A stretch of 64,000 bases of DNA from Paramacrobiotus metropolitanus. Lineage: Eukaryota > Tardigrada > Eutardigrada > Parachela > Macrobiotidae. The stretch is from assembly GCF_019649055.1 (NCBI RefSeq), contig NW_026570270.1:1-64000 (forward strand), written 5' to 3'. A program made the translations under genes and the position numbers. Shown piece by piece: positions 1 through 11,156 of the stretch. Numbering within the stretch: the stretch's first letter is position 1; the number at the start of each line of letters is the position of its first letter. The notes beneath the pieces are model-generated. The model made no database searches. It was given only the letters and a program-made list of their open reading frames with translations, and was not told where the DNA came from.

Positions 1-658
1 GGTCTACACTCTACAAAATGTACGCCAAAGGGATAGCAAAATTTCCCAGAGAAGAGCCTCGAACGTCTAACGTGCATTAACGGCCGATGGAAAATAACTG
101 GCCGCTGGCCGCGGCAGCCGATAATCTATCCAATCAGTCGAATCAATTGATAAAGAAAAGAGCAAAATTGAAATGTTGTTATAATAATTATAATGGCGAT
201 ACATTTGCTTACGAATAAACTGGTTCATGCTAACCACATGCAGAGCTATAGACCGCGTGGACCACAAACAGAATGATATACAAGTTCTAATTTACTCATC
301 AGGAAAAAATTTCTCCTGTTTGAGTACAGTACAAAGTAAATCTGTAAGATTTTTAAAAAGGCAAATTGCAGAGGCCGCTTCCAGAAGGTGAAGCCAGTTT
401 CTATGGTAGGAATCGATTACAGTAATGACCGTACTGCTTTCGTACATCACTAACATGAGTAAAATGCGAAATTTACATCTGGTGCAAGAAGGCGCACAAA
501 CCACAAAACATACGTATTTTGAACAACCAATCATCTGAAGTACAGGGTTTTACTGGTCAGTTACGGATCTGGCCTTGTGAATAAACAGTTTAAGAAAAAA
601 ATCTGCAAAAACCTCTGTGCAGTCGTATCCAGACTACACTAGGCCATACAAAAATTTA
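1..658. other. Spacer downstream of SP-A; no gene seen
   Basis: No supported gene. The part from about 262 to 658 resembles the stretches that follow the last exon of the other three proteases (near 4.74-4.92 kb, 10.97-11.15 kb and 17.25-17.46 kb), sharing for example the words CATCTGGTGC and a GGTCAG-containing segment. It is therefore the 3' flank of the duplicated protease unit. Confidence 0.6.
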
Positions 659-3360
659 CTAGTTAGAGGCCATTGTGTCCGTTATCCATTTTTTTAGCTT
701 GAAAACATCGGAGTACACTCCAGGCTCACCAGCAACGGCACAGCCCCGACCCTGCGAAACAATTCCGTATAGCGAGTATCTGCTGTAACTGGGTGGCTCG
801 GCCATCACGAGAGGTCCTCCAGAATCACCTACAATCATGTGAAAACGTGACATCCGGAAATAAATTGTACATTTCAGTTTGGCAGCCATAGCAAGCTATA
901 CCTTCAGCTTTGATTAACTATGTAAATGGGCAAGGTTTGTGTTCTCGGCTGGCAATACGAAATCCTAAGTGAGAACTGATTAAAAAATTAGACACCCACT
1001 GAATCGTAATAATTATCGTGCAAAATGTATGAAAATGCCAAGTCCGTCAAGCAACCGTAAGGACTAAGAAGACAACAGTCGACTCTTTTTAAGTAGTTAA
1101 GGTAAAATGTACCTTGACAAGAGTCCCGTCCCCCTTGGTCCAAGCCTCCACAAATCTAGCATAGTACGCAAAACTCAAGGTATTCTGACCTTTTGTCGAA
1201 TTGAGTGGGAAATTAGCATTACCGCATTGTCTGGCTGGCGAGGGTCAGACGTGTGACATTCGCTGTTGCTAAATATTTCTATATTGGTCTGCCGAAGCTG
1301 ATCACTACCGGATCCAATTACTGCGTCACTTTTATCTGCAATTTTAAGATTGCTTTATCGGCAAACTCAAATACACTGGAAGTATCATTTACTATGATGG
1401 ATTTTTTGTTTTACTTTGTTTATAGGACAGAGTCCCCCACCCGGCCACATACGCATCCGGTCGACCTTTGATACCAGATGACTGCGCTTTAAAAGTCCCG
1501 ATCGCCTGGCTGGGCAGACAGATAGGTGACACCATGGAATTAGGGAAGTTAGGAATGGGAGCTGTTAGTTTAATCAGTGCCACGTCATCGTTTTTGTTGC
1601 CTTCCTTATCGTAATTTGGATGGAAAATAGCGCGGGCGATGCTGGCTTTCTGAATTTGAAGAGTCCAGTGCCGTTATATTGTCGTCAAAATCTTTGTGCG
1701 AGTAACTTGCAGGCATAATTCCTTTTCAGAATTTAAACGGACAATTTCTAATATTTCTGTCGGCGAGAGACTTTTACCTGGCTGTCGGAAACCTTCAACA
1801 AATTTTGGTTGCCGTAATAAACCTAAAATAGAATTCCAGATTAACATGTAACGGCCACATTGTCGCTACCACATTTAAAGCTGTCTGAGCAAAGATTCAG
1901 TTGTTAGATTTTAAGTTACGTTACATCAACTCTAACGGGTATTAAGCGCAAATTCCATTATTTGTCATGACATACGATGAGGTATGTCTTATGTCTATAG
2001 CGGAGTACTGACCTGTACGTATTGCTGGAATAGTCCTTCGTCATAGGGTTGAACGCAATGCGCGGCGGTAATAACCCACTGATTGTTTAACTGCAAAAAA
2101 CAATATCAAAATTGGATACTTAAAATCCGGAGTTTTTATGTCGTTCCGTTAAACGTTAAAACTACTGTTCATATTTTCGACTCCCATGACCATATATCTA
2201 TTTCATGAACTAGAGTAGTCTGCATTGTTAGAAATTAATTGAGCTACGTACCACAATGCAGTTTTGAATAAGTGGCCTACGTACCACACTAGCGTCGCAA
2301 AACTGTTTTTGTCCGGCAATAACCAAAGCAACCACCCAAGGCCAGGCGAGAGGTGCGGCCGTGACCCCGCCGACAATGCGTTGGAACATGGAAGCTGGTC
2401 GATTGCCTGTGCCCAACGGAACACCACAATTAGCGTTAACAGGCGCTGTGGTTGTCGTCTGTACTGTTATTGGAATCGCCGGACTGCGAATACAGCTCCA
2501 GTTGATGGAGAATCCCAATCTGCGCGTCATGTCGGTATCCCTGTTGTACGGGTCAACGCAAAAGTCAAACACCGCCACATGGGTACTGCTCAAATAGGTT
2601 CGGTTTGCCGATATGTCGGAAGTGGACACCGCTAAGAAAACGCATTGGTTTATCTGCGTTATATTCAGAAATATTAATACAGTTGGAAAACCTTACACTG
2701 GTAATTAACGCCCTCTGCAAAGAGAAGAAACCCATTGTAAGTACTGTTATTAAACGCAAAAATTAAATTGCACGTGCATTTGAATGGTTGTAGTCTGCTA
2801 AAGTATGGTAATATTAATTTTGGTTATTAGTGTTAGTTTACATACGTATGTACAGTGTATACTCGCAGTTTAGGGTGTGTAATAAAAATTGTTATAACCG
2901 CACGCACTTTGCTGGAGTTTAACGTAATTATTGAGGTCACACATGGACGTTCCCAAATTCTGAGCCAGTTTCCCGTCGAACATCACTCCAAAGTCATAAT
3001 CACGAATGTTAAAATTGCTGGTGCTGGTCATGTCCAGAGACAGCAGGGCGCGACAATGCGTGGGCAAAGCAATAATAAATCGCTTCTTTGTTCCGGCGAC
3101 GTACGGCTGTCGCGGTTTGCTAGAAAAGCCCGGGTGCGAAAAGAATGTACCGGTTTCTTGGCCACTGTTAAAAGTCCTCATCGTAGGATCCGAGTCGAAC
3201 GATTGTGCGTTGTATGGCTGTGGTACTGCAAGTTTATGTTACCATAAAATAAGTTTACTTGCAAAACGGAAATATTAGCAATTTATGACGACTTACTAAA
3301 CATTTGAGCAGCCACCCAACTCAGGAGTGCACAAAGTGCAAAAAGTAAGGTTGTAAACAT
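659..3360 (-). CDS. SP-A: secreted CUB-like plus trypsin-like serine protease, intact triad
   Basis: Ten exons on the minus strand: 3360-3297, 3225-2908, 2714-2697, 2631-2285, 2090-2013, 1822-1778, 1649-1415, 1335-1223, 1155-1113, 828-659. They sum to 1431 nt, an open 476-residue protein. Residues 1-18 are a signal peptide ([10 protein letters not shown]...). A CUB-like region follows (about 40-190), recognised by the GVMFDG, VAVFDFC and GFSINWSC segments; this assignment is tentative. After a short Thr-rich linker comes DCG/NCG-type pro-Cys, then the activation site R218-IVGG. The S1 domain has His260 (TAAHC), Asp312 (NDDVALIKL) and Ser423 (GDSGGPL). The residue six before Ser is Asp, which in the S1 family gives trypsin-like cleavage after Lys/Arg. 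Expected to be a secreted zymogen. Closest relative in the window is SP-C. The physiological substrate is unknown. Confidence 0.9.
2697..2714 (-). other. 18-nt microexon of SP-A
   Basis: Exon 3 of SP-A, encoding KGVNYQ with both flanking introns in phase 1. It is bounded by TTTGCAG and GTAAGG on the minus strand. The same exon is 18 nt in SP-C (14566-14583) and 21 nt in SP-B (7964-7984) and SP-D (19514-19534), always at the same place and always a multiple of three. Confidence 0.8.
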
Positions 3361-3500
3361 TCTCTTATGTGTTACAAATGTACGCAGTTCGTAAGCTTTA
3401 CTTTAAAGAAAGTTCTTTACGGAAAGATTGAGAATGTTAACAACAGGTTTCTTAACGGCTAGTTTGGACCTTTTTGTGGCAGATCCTCATCGAAGTGGGA

Positions 3501-3545
3501 AGTAGAACGTGTCACGTTTCGGACTAAACCATTGGAAAAATGTAT
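3501..3545 (-). promoter_or_regulatory. Conserved upstream block of SP-A with CCAAT box
   Basis: A 45-bp block 141 bp upstream of the SP-A start codon is nearly identical upstream of all four proteases (8748-8792, 15296-15340, 20306-20350). Read with the genes it contains CCAATGG and ACGTGACACGTTC. Conservation in flanks that otherwise vary suggests a promoter or enhancer element. Recent common descent of the duplicates could also explain part of it. Confidence 0.5.
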
Positions 3546-4081
3546 ATTTAGCAGTATTATGCGAAGGTTAATGCTGAACGCAGTAAATCGGCAGTCTTTC
3601 AAGTAGACAACACTTTCGTTGAGTGAAGAATCGATTTCTTCAAGGGCGGCTTTGGTGCCTGTTATACCACGTGACTTTGTATCGCATTCCCAAACGGTTA
3701 ACGTCATTTCACAAAAGCTGTGCGTACTGAAAAGAACTTCCCGTAAGTTTTGTCCTCCTAAGTTGGTTGTATGGTCTCGCCTCCGAATTTTCTCCCAATG
3801 CAAAAATACTCGTACAAACAAGTTTTTGCACCGATTGATGGAAATACCACGCTACAAGTAACGTGAAAACTTTAATACGGTGAGGATCATAGGTGCAAGG
3901 CTCTTGTTCGTAGATGTAAAATAAAATTAACTGTCTACGTGTTTTGTGAACTAGTAATCGCAGGTTACTTGGTTTTTGTAAGGCCTTTGTTAGGGTGGAA
4001 GGAATCTGCATCTTTTATGGCCATTGATCTGGAAGTCAGGGTGAATTCGGCCTAACACTGTAACCATAAAATGATAGCTGC

Positions 4082-4550
4082 AGCAGAAACGGCCAAACGC
4101 CGGAGGTGTAATACAGCTGCAGTAAATATGCTGGTTGAAGAAACCTGTATCGCGGATGGGTGGAGGGGGACTTTTTTTTTAACCTTATGGTTTTTATTCA
4201 ATTTAATTATGCTAAGCCAGTGTAAACATCCAAACACACACAAGCGTCACAGAGCATCAAAAGAGGGGGCTTAAATTAGGGAGAAAGATACAAATTGGTG
4301 GAACGCGGTATCTTTAATTTTGCTCTGTGAAATAATGGCTTCATTAGAAGCGGCCGAACACCGGAAGTGCAATAGATATAATCATACGTGTAAAATATAC
4401 AGTAATAAATATGCTGGTGGAATTAAGCTGTGTCCCGGCTGCAGTTAATCATGTAGGAGCTACCAGTTGATACAATACTACAATATATATCTTTGTTGTA
4501 CTACTGTTGAAATAATTGCTGTGGCAGAAGCGGCCGAACGCCGGAAGTGC
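4082..4550. repeat. Three dispersed copies of a repeat with ETS-like core
   Basis: Copies at about 4082-4109, 4344-4370 and 4523-4550 share AGAAGCGGCCGAAC followed by CGCCGGAAGTG or a close variant. ACCGGAAGT is the known consensus core of ETS-family transcription factors. Two further copies lie at about 15680-15708 and 16102-16130. The flanks of the copies are also related, so these are degenerate tandem units rather than isolated binding sites. Confidence 0.55.
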
Positions 4551-4925
4551 AGTAAGTACGCTGACTTGGCTGGTCGTTCACAATTTTCGACTCAAAACCG
4601 TGGCTGCAACCATGGAAAGTTGTATTATAAACACCGCGCTGTGCTACCTTCGCACGTGAGTAAAATGTGTACATGTAATAATTTCATATTCATATATTCA
4701 TGAATTCATGTTCAAATATTGATATATTTCATTATTCACCAATGGAAATTTCATCTGGTGCAACAAAGATAGCAAACCACGAAAACATAAATATTTTGAA
4801 CAACGAATTTTCGGGACCACAGGGTTTTACTGGTCAGCGACGGCTGTGACCTTGCGAATAAATAGTTTAAAAAAGCTCTGCTGAATAATCTTTGCGCAGT
4901 AACCTCTGGAAGCTCCAAAAATTCT

Positions 4926-7900
4926 TCAGTTAGAGGCCATTGTGTCCGTTATCCATTTTTTCAACTTGAAAACATCGGTGTACGCCCCAGGCACACCGGG
5001 ATCGGCACAGCTCCGACCCTGGGAAACAATTCCGTACAGCGAGTATCTCCTGTAACCGGGGGGCTCGGCCATTACGAGGGGTCCTCCAGAATCACCTACA
5101 ATCAAGGGACAACCTGTCATTCGAAAATTCATTCCAGTGTGGCAGCGATGACACCGAAGGTTTTTCAGTTTTGATAAAATTGACCCGCGACTGAGTCTCG
5201 ACTGAGACAGGATAGGAGATGACGACCAATTCAACAGCTAAACATCTAGAGATCGTAATGTATGCAAGTCGGCTTGCCCTTTTTTGGGGCGCCAGAATTT
5301 TGTCGATTACGTCGAAATTTGTTTTGATTATTTTCAATTTCGTACTGTACCAACCAAACTGAGCCATTTTGACAACAACGCTTTAATTTATTTTAAAGCA
5401 TTTTAGTTTGGCAGCGATAACAAGCTAGGCATTCTTAGTGCCGATTAGATGTACCAGGGATCTGAGCTGAGATAGGAGATTACCACCCATTCAAAAACTT
5501 AAAACATTTAGAAATGTATTTATTGTGTAAAGTTTATCATGTATGACAGTATGTGCAACAATGGCTCAAAAAGAAAGCAATCCGTGCATTTTAAGTAGTA
5601 AGGAATTTACCTTGGCAAGCGTCCCGTCCACCTTCAACAAGCCCTCCGCAAATCTAGTAGTGTGCGCAGAACTCAAAATAATAATTATTTGTCTTTTGTC
5701 AAATTCGTGCAGAATTAGCATTACCGAAGCGTCCGCTAATGATCCAATGTCTGTCCCGTCGTATACCGCGTGACATTCTTTGTCGCTAAAAACTTCGATA
5801 GTGGTTTGCATGAGCTGGTGACTACCGGCTACAACTGTCACGTTTAATCCATCTGCAATTTTAAGACTACATTACCGGCAAAGTCATGTACACTGGTAAT
5901 AGCCTTTCGTATGATAAATCATTTTTACTCTTGAAGTCGGCTAAGGTTGGCTTGGGTTGGTCTGCCTTAAGTGCTCCCCAGCCGGCCACATAGGCATACG
6001 GGCGATTCTTGGTACTGTATGCCTGCGCTTTGAAAGTCCCGATTGCGTGACTTGGCAGACATATAGGCGATACCATGGAATTAGGGAAATCCGGAATGGG
6101 CGCTGTTAACTTAATCAGTGCCATATCATTGCCCCAGTTTTTCTCAGTCACGTTTGGATGGATAATAACGCGGGCGATGCTGGCTTTCTAAATTTGTAAG
6201 ATACTCTGCCATTAGGTTGTTTCCAGGAAAGAGCAGTTTTTGCATACCCCTGGTTTAATTTCGAAATTTAGCGGCGCATTGTTATGATCTTTTACCGTCA
6301 GAGAAAGTACACATCATTTGTGTGACTACTAGTTTTGGGGAAATGACTTTTTTGAATTAAAACCGAAATAGCGGTAGTAGTACCCTTAAGAGTATCGCTT
6401 ACCTGACTGTCAGGAACTTCCCACAAATTTTGGCTGCCGTAATAAATCTACAACCAATTTCTTTACATTAGCGTTTTGACGACCCTTTAGTCGCTATCAG
6501 ATTTAATGTTATCCGTTGACCATAAAGATCTAGTTACAGTAAAACCCCTCGTTACATACACCCTTATACAACATTCACCTCTTTATTACATACGTGCGGC
6601 TGGGAACCGAACTGTTCGGTGGATTATAATATAGTGGCGGTTCTCTATATAACATTCACCCCTCTATAAGTATAACATACACCTTTCGTGGAACCGCCTA
6701 CAGTATTTAACATACAGTCAACCCCTGCGTTACATACAGCTGGCTGAATAAGCGCAGAAATTTTTCAAAGAAAGTTCAGACAGATCTGAAAGTTGACAGA
6801 TCTGACAGTAAAAGCAGCAAAAAGGCGTTGAAAATTAATGGTTACCGGTTTATTCTGTAGAATAAACTGCCAGTAACACAGCAGCTTTTCGAAAAGGCAT
6901 GCTCAACAAAAGCGCTGCAGAGCCATTTTTTGGAGGATTAACATAAATTTGTAAGCAAAACATTAGCGGCACCGTGTTTAGTTGCTATTGACCAATATAT
7001 GGCCAGCCCCCTGGGGGTGAGTCATTGACCACCCCCAGGGGCAGTGCCCCTGTGTAACATACACCTCTTTACAACATTCAGAGAGCTGGGAACGGAGGGT
7101 GTATGTAGTAGAGGGATTTTACTGTACTCGTATTTTAAATTACAGTACATCAACTCCAACAGGAATAAAGCACAAGCAGTTCCATATTTGACGCTGCATA
7201 TGTGACGTACAGTACTAATAGCACGTATAATTACCTTCACGGCTTTCTGGAAGTTTTCTTCCGTACCAACTTTTTTAATGCAATGCGCGGCGGTAATCAC
7301 CCACTGACTGTTGAGCTGCAGTGAACAACAATAAAATTGGGTACGAATACCGTAATTCAGTTTTTTTAATTTTTTTATACCATGCAGTTAATGGTTTTGG
7401 CCAAAAACAACTTCACGTAACTAATGTTATGACAAAGGAGTAGCCTACCTACCACACTGGCGCCGCAGAAATGAAGCTGCTCAGACGCAACCACAGCAGC
7501 CGCCCACGGCCAGGCATTGGGTGCTGGCTTCACACCACCGACAATACGCTGGAACATGGAGGCCGGCCGATTGTCCGAGTTAATCGGAGTTCCACAATCG
7601 GTGTTAACCGGCGCCACGGTGGGATGAGTTAGAACGGTGGTGGGTCGAAGGGTCGTGCTGGTCGTACGTTTAGTAGTGGTTCTCTTGGTGGTCGTACGTT
7701 TAGTGGTGGTTGTTTTCTGTACTGTTGTGGGGTTCGGCGAACTGCGTACACAGCTCCACTTAGTGGCGAATCCCAATCTGCGCGTGGCATCTGTATCCTT
7801 GTTGTACGGGTGAGCGCAGAAGTCAAACACCGCCACATTTGTACTGCTTAAAAAGGTTCGAGTCGCTGACTTAATGTTAGGGTTCACCACTAAGAAAAGA

Positions 7901-8599
7901 CATTTCTTTATACGTACATACATTACCAGTTAAGGAATAAATACTTAGGCTGGAAAAGCTTACGTTGGTAATTGTTGCTGCCTTCTGTAAGAGAGAGGAA
8001 ATGCTTATGAAGTAATGCAAAAAATTTCACATGTATTTTAATTTTTTAGGTACAGTACTTACATTGCGCTGTACTTCCTACAGTGATTTTAGTTACCAAT
8101 TTAAATACATTATGTTGTTGCAAAGCATTGCAGTCGTACTTTGTTGGAGATTGTCATAACTAGCACGGTCGCACATGGACTTTCCAAGATTCAGAGCCAA
8201 TGCCCCGTCGAACATCACTCCAAAGTCATAATCACGCATGTTGAAGTTGCTGGTGTTGGTCATGTCCAGGGACAGCTTTGCTCGACAATAAGATGGCAAT
8301 ACAACAGCGAATCGCTTCTTTGTTCCGGCGACGTACGGCCGTCGGGGATGGCTTGAAAAGCCGGGATGCGAATAGAATGTGCCGCTTTCATGACCATTGT
8401 TGAAAGTCTGCATCGCAGGATCCGAGTCGTACGATTTTGCGTTGTTTGGCTGTGGTACTGAAATTTGATGTTACCGTTACCATCAGATAATTTTTAATCC
8501 AGGGTGGGAATCAATTTCGGAAAACATACCGATTACTTGAGCAGCAAGGTTAGCACAACCGAGAATTTCACAAAGTGCAAAAACTGAGGTGATAGACAT
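4926..8599 (-). CDS. SP-B: secreted CUB-like plus trypsin-like serine protease, intact triad
   Basis: Ten exons: 8599-8530, 8457-8140, 7984-7964, 7889-7453, 7315-7235, 6447-6403, 6187-5929, 5852-5725, 5653-5611, 5095-4926. Total 1572 nt, open 523-residue protein. N-terminal signal-like MSITSVFALC..., CUB-like region, then a longer linker than SP-A with repeated TTTKR units, likely O-glycosylated. Activation site R251-IVGG. Catalytic His293 (TAAHC), Asp345 (GNDMALIKL) and Ser470 (GDSGGPL) are all present, with Asp at the S1 specificity position. The 21-nt microexon encodes KGSNNYQ. Intron 5 is enlarged by a MITE (6537-7124). SP-D is its closest relative. Confidence 0.9.
6537..7124. mobile_element. 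pogo/Tc1-type MITE in intron 5 of SP-B
   Basis: A 588-bp element begins CAGTAAAACCCCTC and ends GAGGGATTTTACTG, imperfect terminal inverted repeats of about 27 bp, flanked by TA on both sides (6535-6536 and 7125-7126). CAGT termini, TA target duplication and a TAAAACC-type inverted repeat are typical of Tc1/mariner/pogo-derived MITEs. No transposase ORF is present. The corresponding introns of SP-A and SP-C run through without it, giving natural empty sites. Confidence 0.75.
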
Positions 8600-8747
8600 T
8601 TCCTTTAATATATATTCGGAAGTATACTAGCTTATCCTAAAATTTTAATGGAGAAAATGATATTTACGGACTACCGTTAGATTATTAATGCAAATAACAG
8701 TGTTCTTACTGGTTATCTTGTAGGTTTTTATAGCAAATCCTCGTCGA

Positions 8748-8792
8748 AGTAGAACGTGTCACGTTTCGGACTAAGCCATTGGAAAAATGTAT
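8748..8792 (-). promoter_or_regulatory. Conserved upstream block of SP-B
   Basis: Same 45-bp block as upstream of SP-A, here 149 bp before the SP-B start codon. The CCAATGG word is intact and one base differs in the middle (CTAAGCC on the plus strand). Confidence 0.5.
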
Positions 8793-9285
8793 GATTTAGC
8801 AATATTGTGAAGTTTAATGCTGAATTAAGAAAATCAACGGTCTTTCAAGTAGATAACACGTTCGCTGAGTAAAGGAGCGAGTGCTTCAAGGGCGGCTCTT
8901 AGTAGTGCGCTACCGCCACTACTTTTGTTCTCTGAATGTGGTGAAAACTGACGTGACTTTGTACAATTCCTCGAATTCTACATGTGGACACAGTTCCATC
9001 ATAGCAAACAAAAATCAACTCCGCGTAAATTAGAGCAGCGAAGCGACATAAGGCTATCGAGACCGGAGAATTTGTGGATGATCTGTGCTCCGAAATCTAA
9101 GGTCCAACTTTCAGCAGAAACCCCGGTACTTAAAAATGTAAACCGGTATGTAAACATCCACTGATCCTGGCTGTTTACATTTCACACAATGATTTCCTAC
9201 ATTTTTAGACTAAAGAGACTGCAGACACCAGTGTTAACAGCGGAAAGATGATGAATGTCTTGTGTCCAACCATTGTACAAGGTAT

Positions 9286-10047
9286 GTAACTGCCCATTAT
9301 ATAAGGGAAATGGCTATTGTCACCCCCGTGCACCTTTTTTTGACTAAGTATTCTCACCCCTTTTTTGTAATAAATTAAGCACTCCCTTGGACTATTGTCA
9401 CTCTTTACCACACGCCCTTTTGACTATTGCCACCATGCAGCTTTCGATTTATTGCTCATAATTGTGGCACCAGCGGGTCTTTTTACTCTGTTTATGCCAC
9501 ATCTGGCAAGGAAAGGCGCCGGCCAAGCGATGCTTATGGACACTGCACTGCAACGCTAAAAGGCGGCCTCATTTTTTGACTTCATCTTCAGGGCTTTTTT
9601 GCTAATGAGCTCCGCAGCGAATGCGATCGCGAAAATGTCCACAATTATGACCATCCTTTTGCTGCTGCACGCGCGGAAACAGAATTCGGGTGTCACTGTC
9701 AACGCTTCCGGTTCATCTTAAGACTTCTTTATCACTTAAGACTTCGACAGAGCGGGTACCGACTACCGGGGGTTTTGCCGGCAGTGATCAATCATAAACA
9801 GCTGGCTGTCCGCACTAACAACACCCATCCCCGCAACGATGTGTTTGTTACTTATAAGAAATGACCAGGGAGTGGCAGTAGTCAAAGACAAGGAGGGTTG
9901 GAAAGGTAGTGACAACAGTCAAAAGGGTTGTTTATTTTATTTCAAAAAAGGGGGTGACTATAGTCAAAACGGGGTGCACACTGCAGAAGGTGAGATTAGC
10001 CAAAAAGGGGTGCGGGGGGTGACAATAGTCTCACCTTTATATTATTT
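9286..10047. mobile_element. Foldback/MITE-like element with subterminal repeats
   Basis: The left arm (about 9286-9440) and right arm (about 9890-10047) are imperfect inverted copies, each with several GACTATTGTCACC-like words spaced 40-60 bp apart. The interior (9441-9890) has no transposase-like ORF. Long inverted arms with internal short repeats suggest a non-autonomous DNA element. I could not identify a target duplication, so the exact ends are uncertain. Confidence 0.5.
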
Positions 10048-10049
10048 TT

Positions 10050-10400
10050 AGTGTGACATGCTGCTTACTGCCAACTACCCATTGTTTATTCCTGGCAGCT
10101 TTTCAGTTTATAAATTACACGGTCGTACTACAAATTCCTCCCTGAAATGACACCCTATACGCTGTTTCCTGCGGTGCTGTCTTGTACATATACCGATGTA
10201 ATAAGCGCTACGCATTGTGCTAAAGTGCAGACATTATAATTGCTCGTCGCAATTATTTACCAAAACGTTAATGACTACTGTAGGCATCTTTACAACACTT
10301 GGGTGATTAATGATTACAGGAAATTTCCCATTGTAATAGAAAAGGTGACAGATTCGATACTGTTGAGCGAACGGTTTCTTTTTGACTTTAGAGAATTCAA
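10050..10400. repeat. Spacer segment duplicated at 21.9-22.2 kb
   Basis: Shares an extended collinear match with about 21920-22215, including a GCTCG(T/C)CGCAATTAT word and a CCCATTGTAAT word in the same order. It marks the right end of protease block 1, as the partner marks the right end of block 2. Confidence 0.6.
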
Positions 10401-11156
10401 TAAAGTTTTCGGGTAGCGGCTTTAAGGGCTGGTATAGGGAAACAATGTCTAAGTCACCATAGGAAGGGTAAACTCTCAAACAATCCAATCTTGTACCACC
10501 TACCATATCCATCTGTTTTTCTTTCTCTTTTTTCGCGGGTGCTCAATAAAGGGGTTTTCGGTTGGGCAGGGCAGTGGTCGCTCTCTTCCCCCGATCCCCG
10601 GTCGGCCGGCTTTTCGCTGACCCACGGTCACTGCCCCCAGCCGACTGCCGAGGGTACCAGCTTCCCTGAAGCCGGGGCTTCAGCGACCAAAGTGGGCTCC
10701 AAAAAACGCCATAGTGACGCAATTATATTTCTATCGGTTATACAGTAGCTACTAGTACTAGCTACGTATTATGTGTTTCGTAAATGCTTGAGTAAGGTAC
10801 GTCTACGGAGTTGAAACCTCATCAGGAATGCAAAGACCGCATTCAGAATGCAGAGCTACAAAATACCCTGTTTTGCTGATAATTTTGTTTTAAAAATAAT
10901 ATGAAGGCTGAATTTTACATGCTATGAAAAAAATGCGCATACTAATGAGTTAGGATGATAAAAAAATGTAACAGAATTCACAGTAGGAAGTTTCATCTGG
11001 TGCGAGAAACCGAAAAAGACGTATTTCAAACGCACGTTATCGGAAACAGACAGCGCTCCACAGGACAGTTACAGATATGGTTTAGCGAACATGTAGTTTA
11101 ACGCAAGGCTCTGTAGAAGTCTCGGGCAGTCCTTCGACTAGTTTTCAAAAAATTTA

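Larger units (their letters stand above)
3361..4925. other. Spacer between SP-A and SP-B: promoter-side block plus local repeats
   Basis: No supported gene. It holds the conserved upstream block of SP-A (3501-3545) and three copies of a repeat around a GCGGCC..CCGGAAGTG core (about 4082, 4344 and 4523), each followed by a related GCTGGTGGAA-type stretch. From about 4.74 kb it matches the 3' flank of the other proteases. The SP-C/SP-D spacer (15.15-17.46 kb) carries two more copies of the repeat, so it is homologous. Confidence 0.6.
8600..11156. other. Spacer between SP-B and SP-C
   Basis: No supported gene. It contains the SP-B upstream block (8748-8792), a probable MITE (9286-10047), and about 350 bp (10050-10400) that matches 21.9-22.2 kb. 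A GC-rich island at about 10540-10710 stands out from the AT-rich surroundings; it has no long ORF or recognisable RNA fold. The last 200 bp match the 3' flank of the other proteases. Confidence 0.6.

Noticed and set aside
2264-2635. Long plus-strand frames opposite protease exon 4 (also near 14130, 19017 and 8141)
   Set aside because: They are antisense shadows of conserved coding exons; the minus-strand frames carry the CUB and IVGG motifs.
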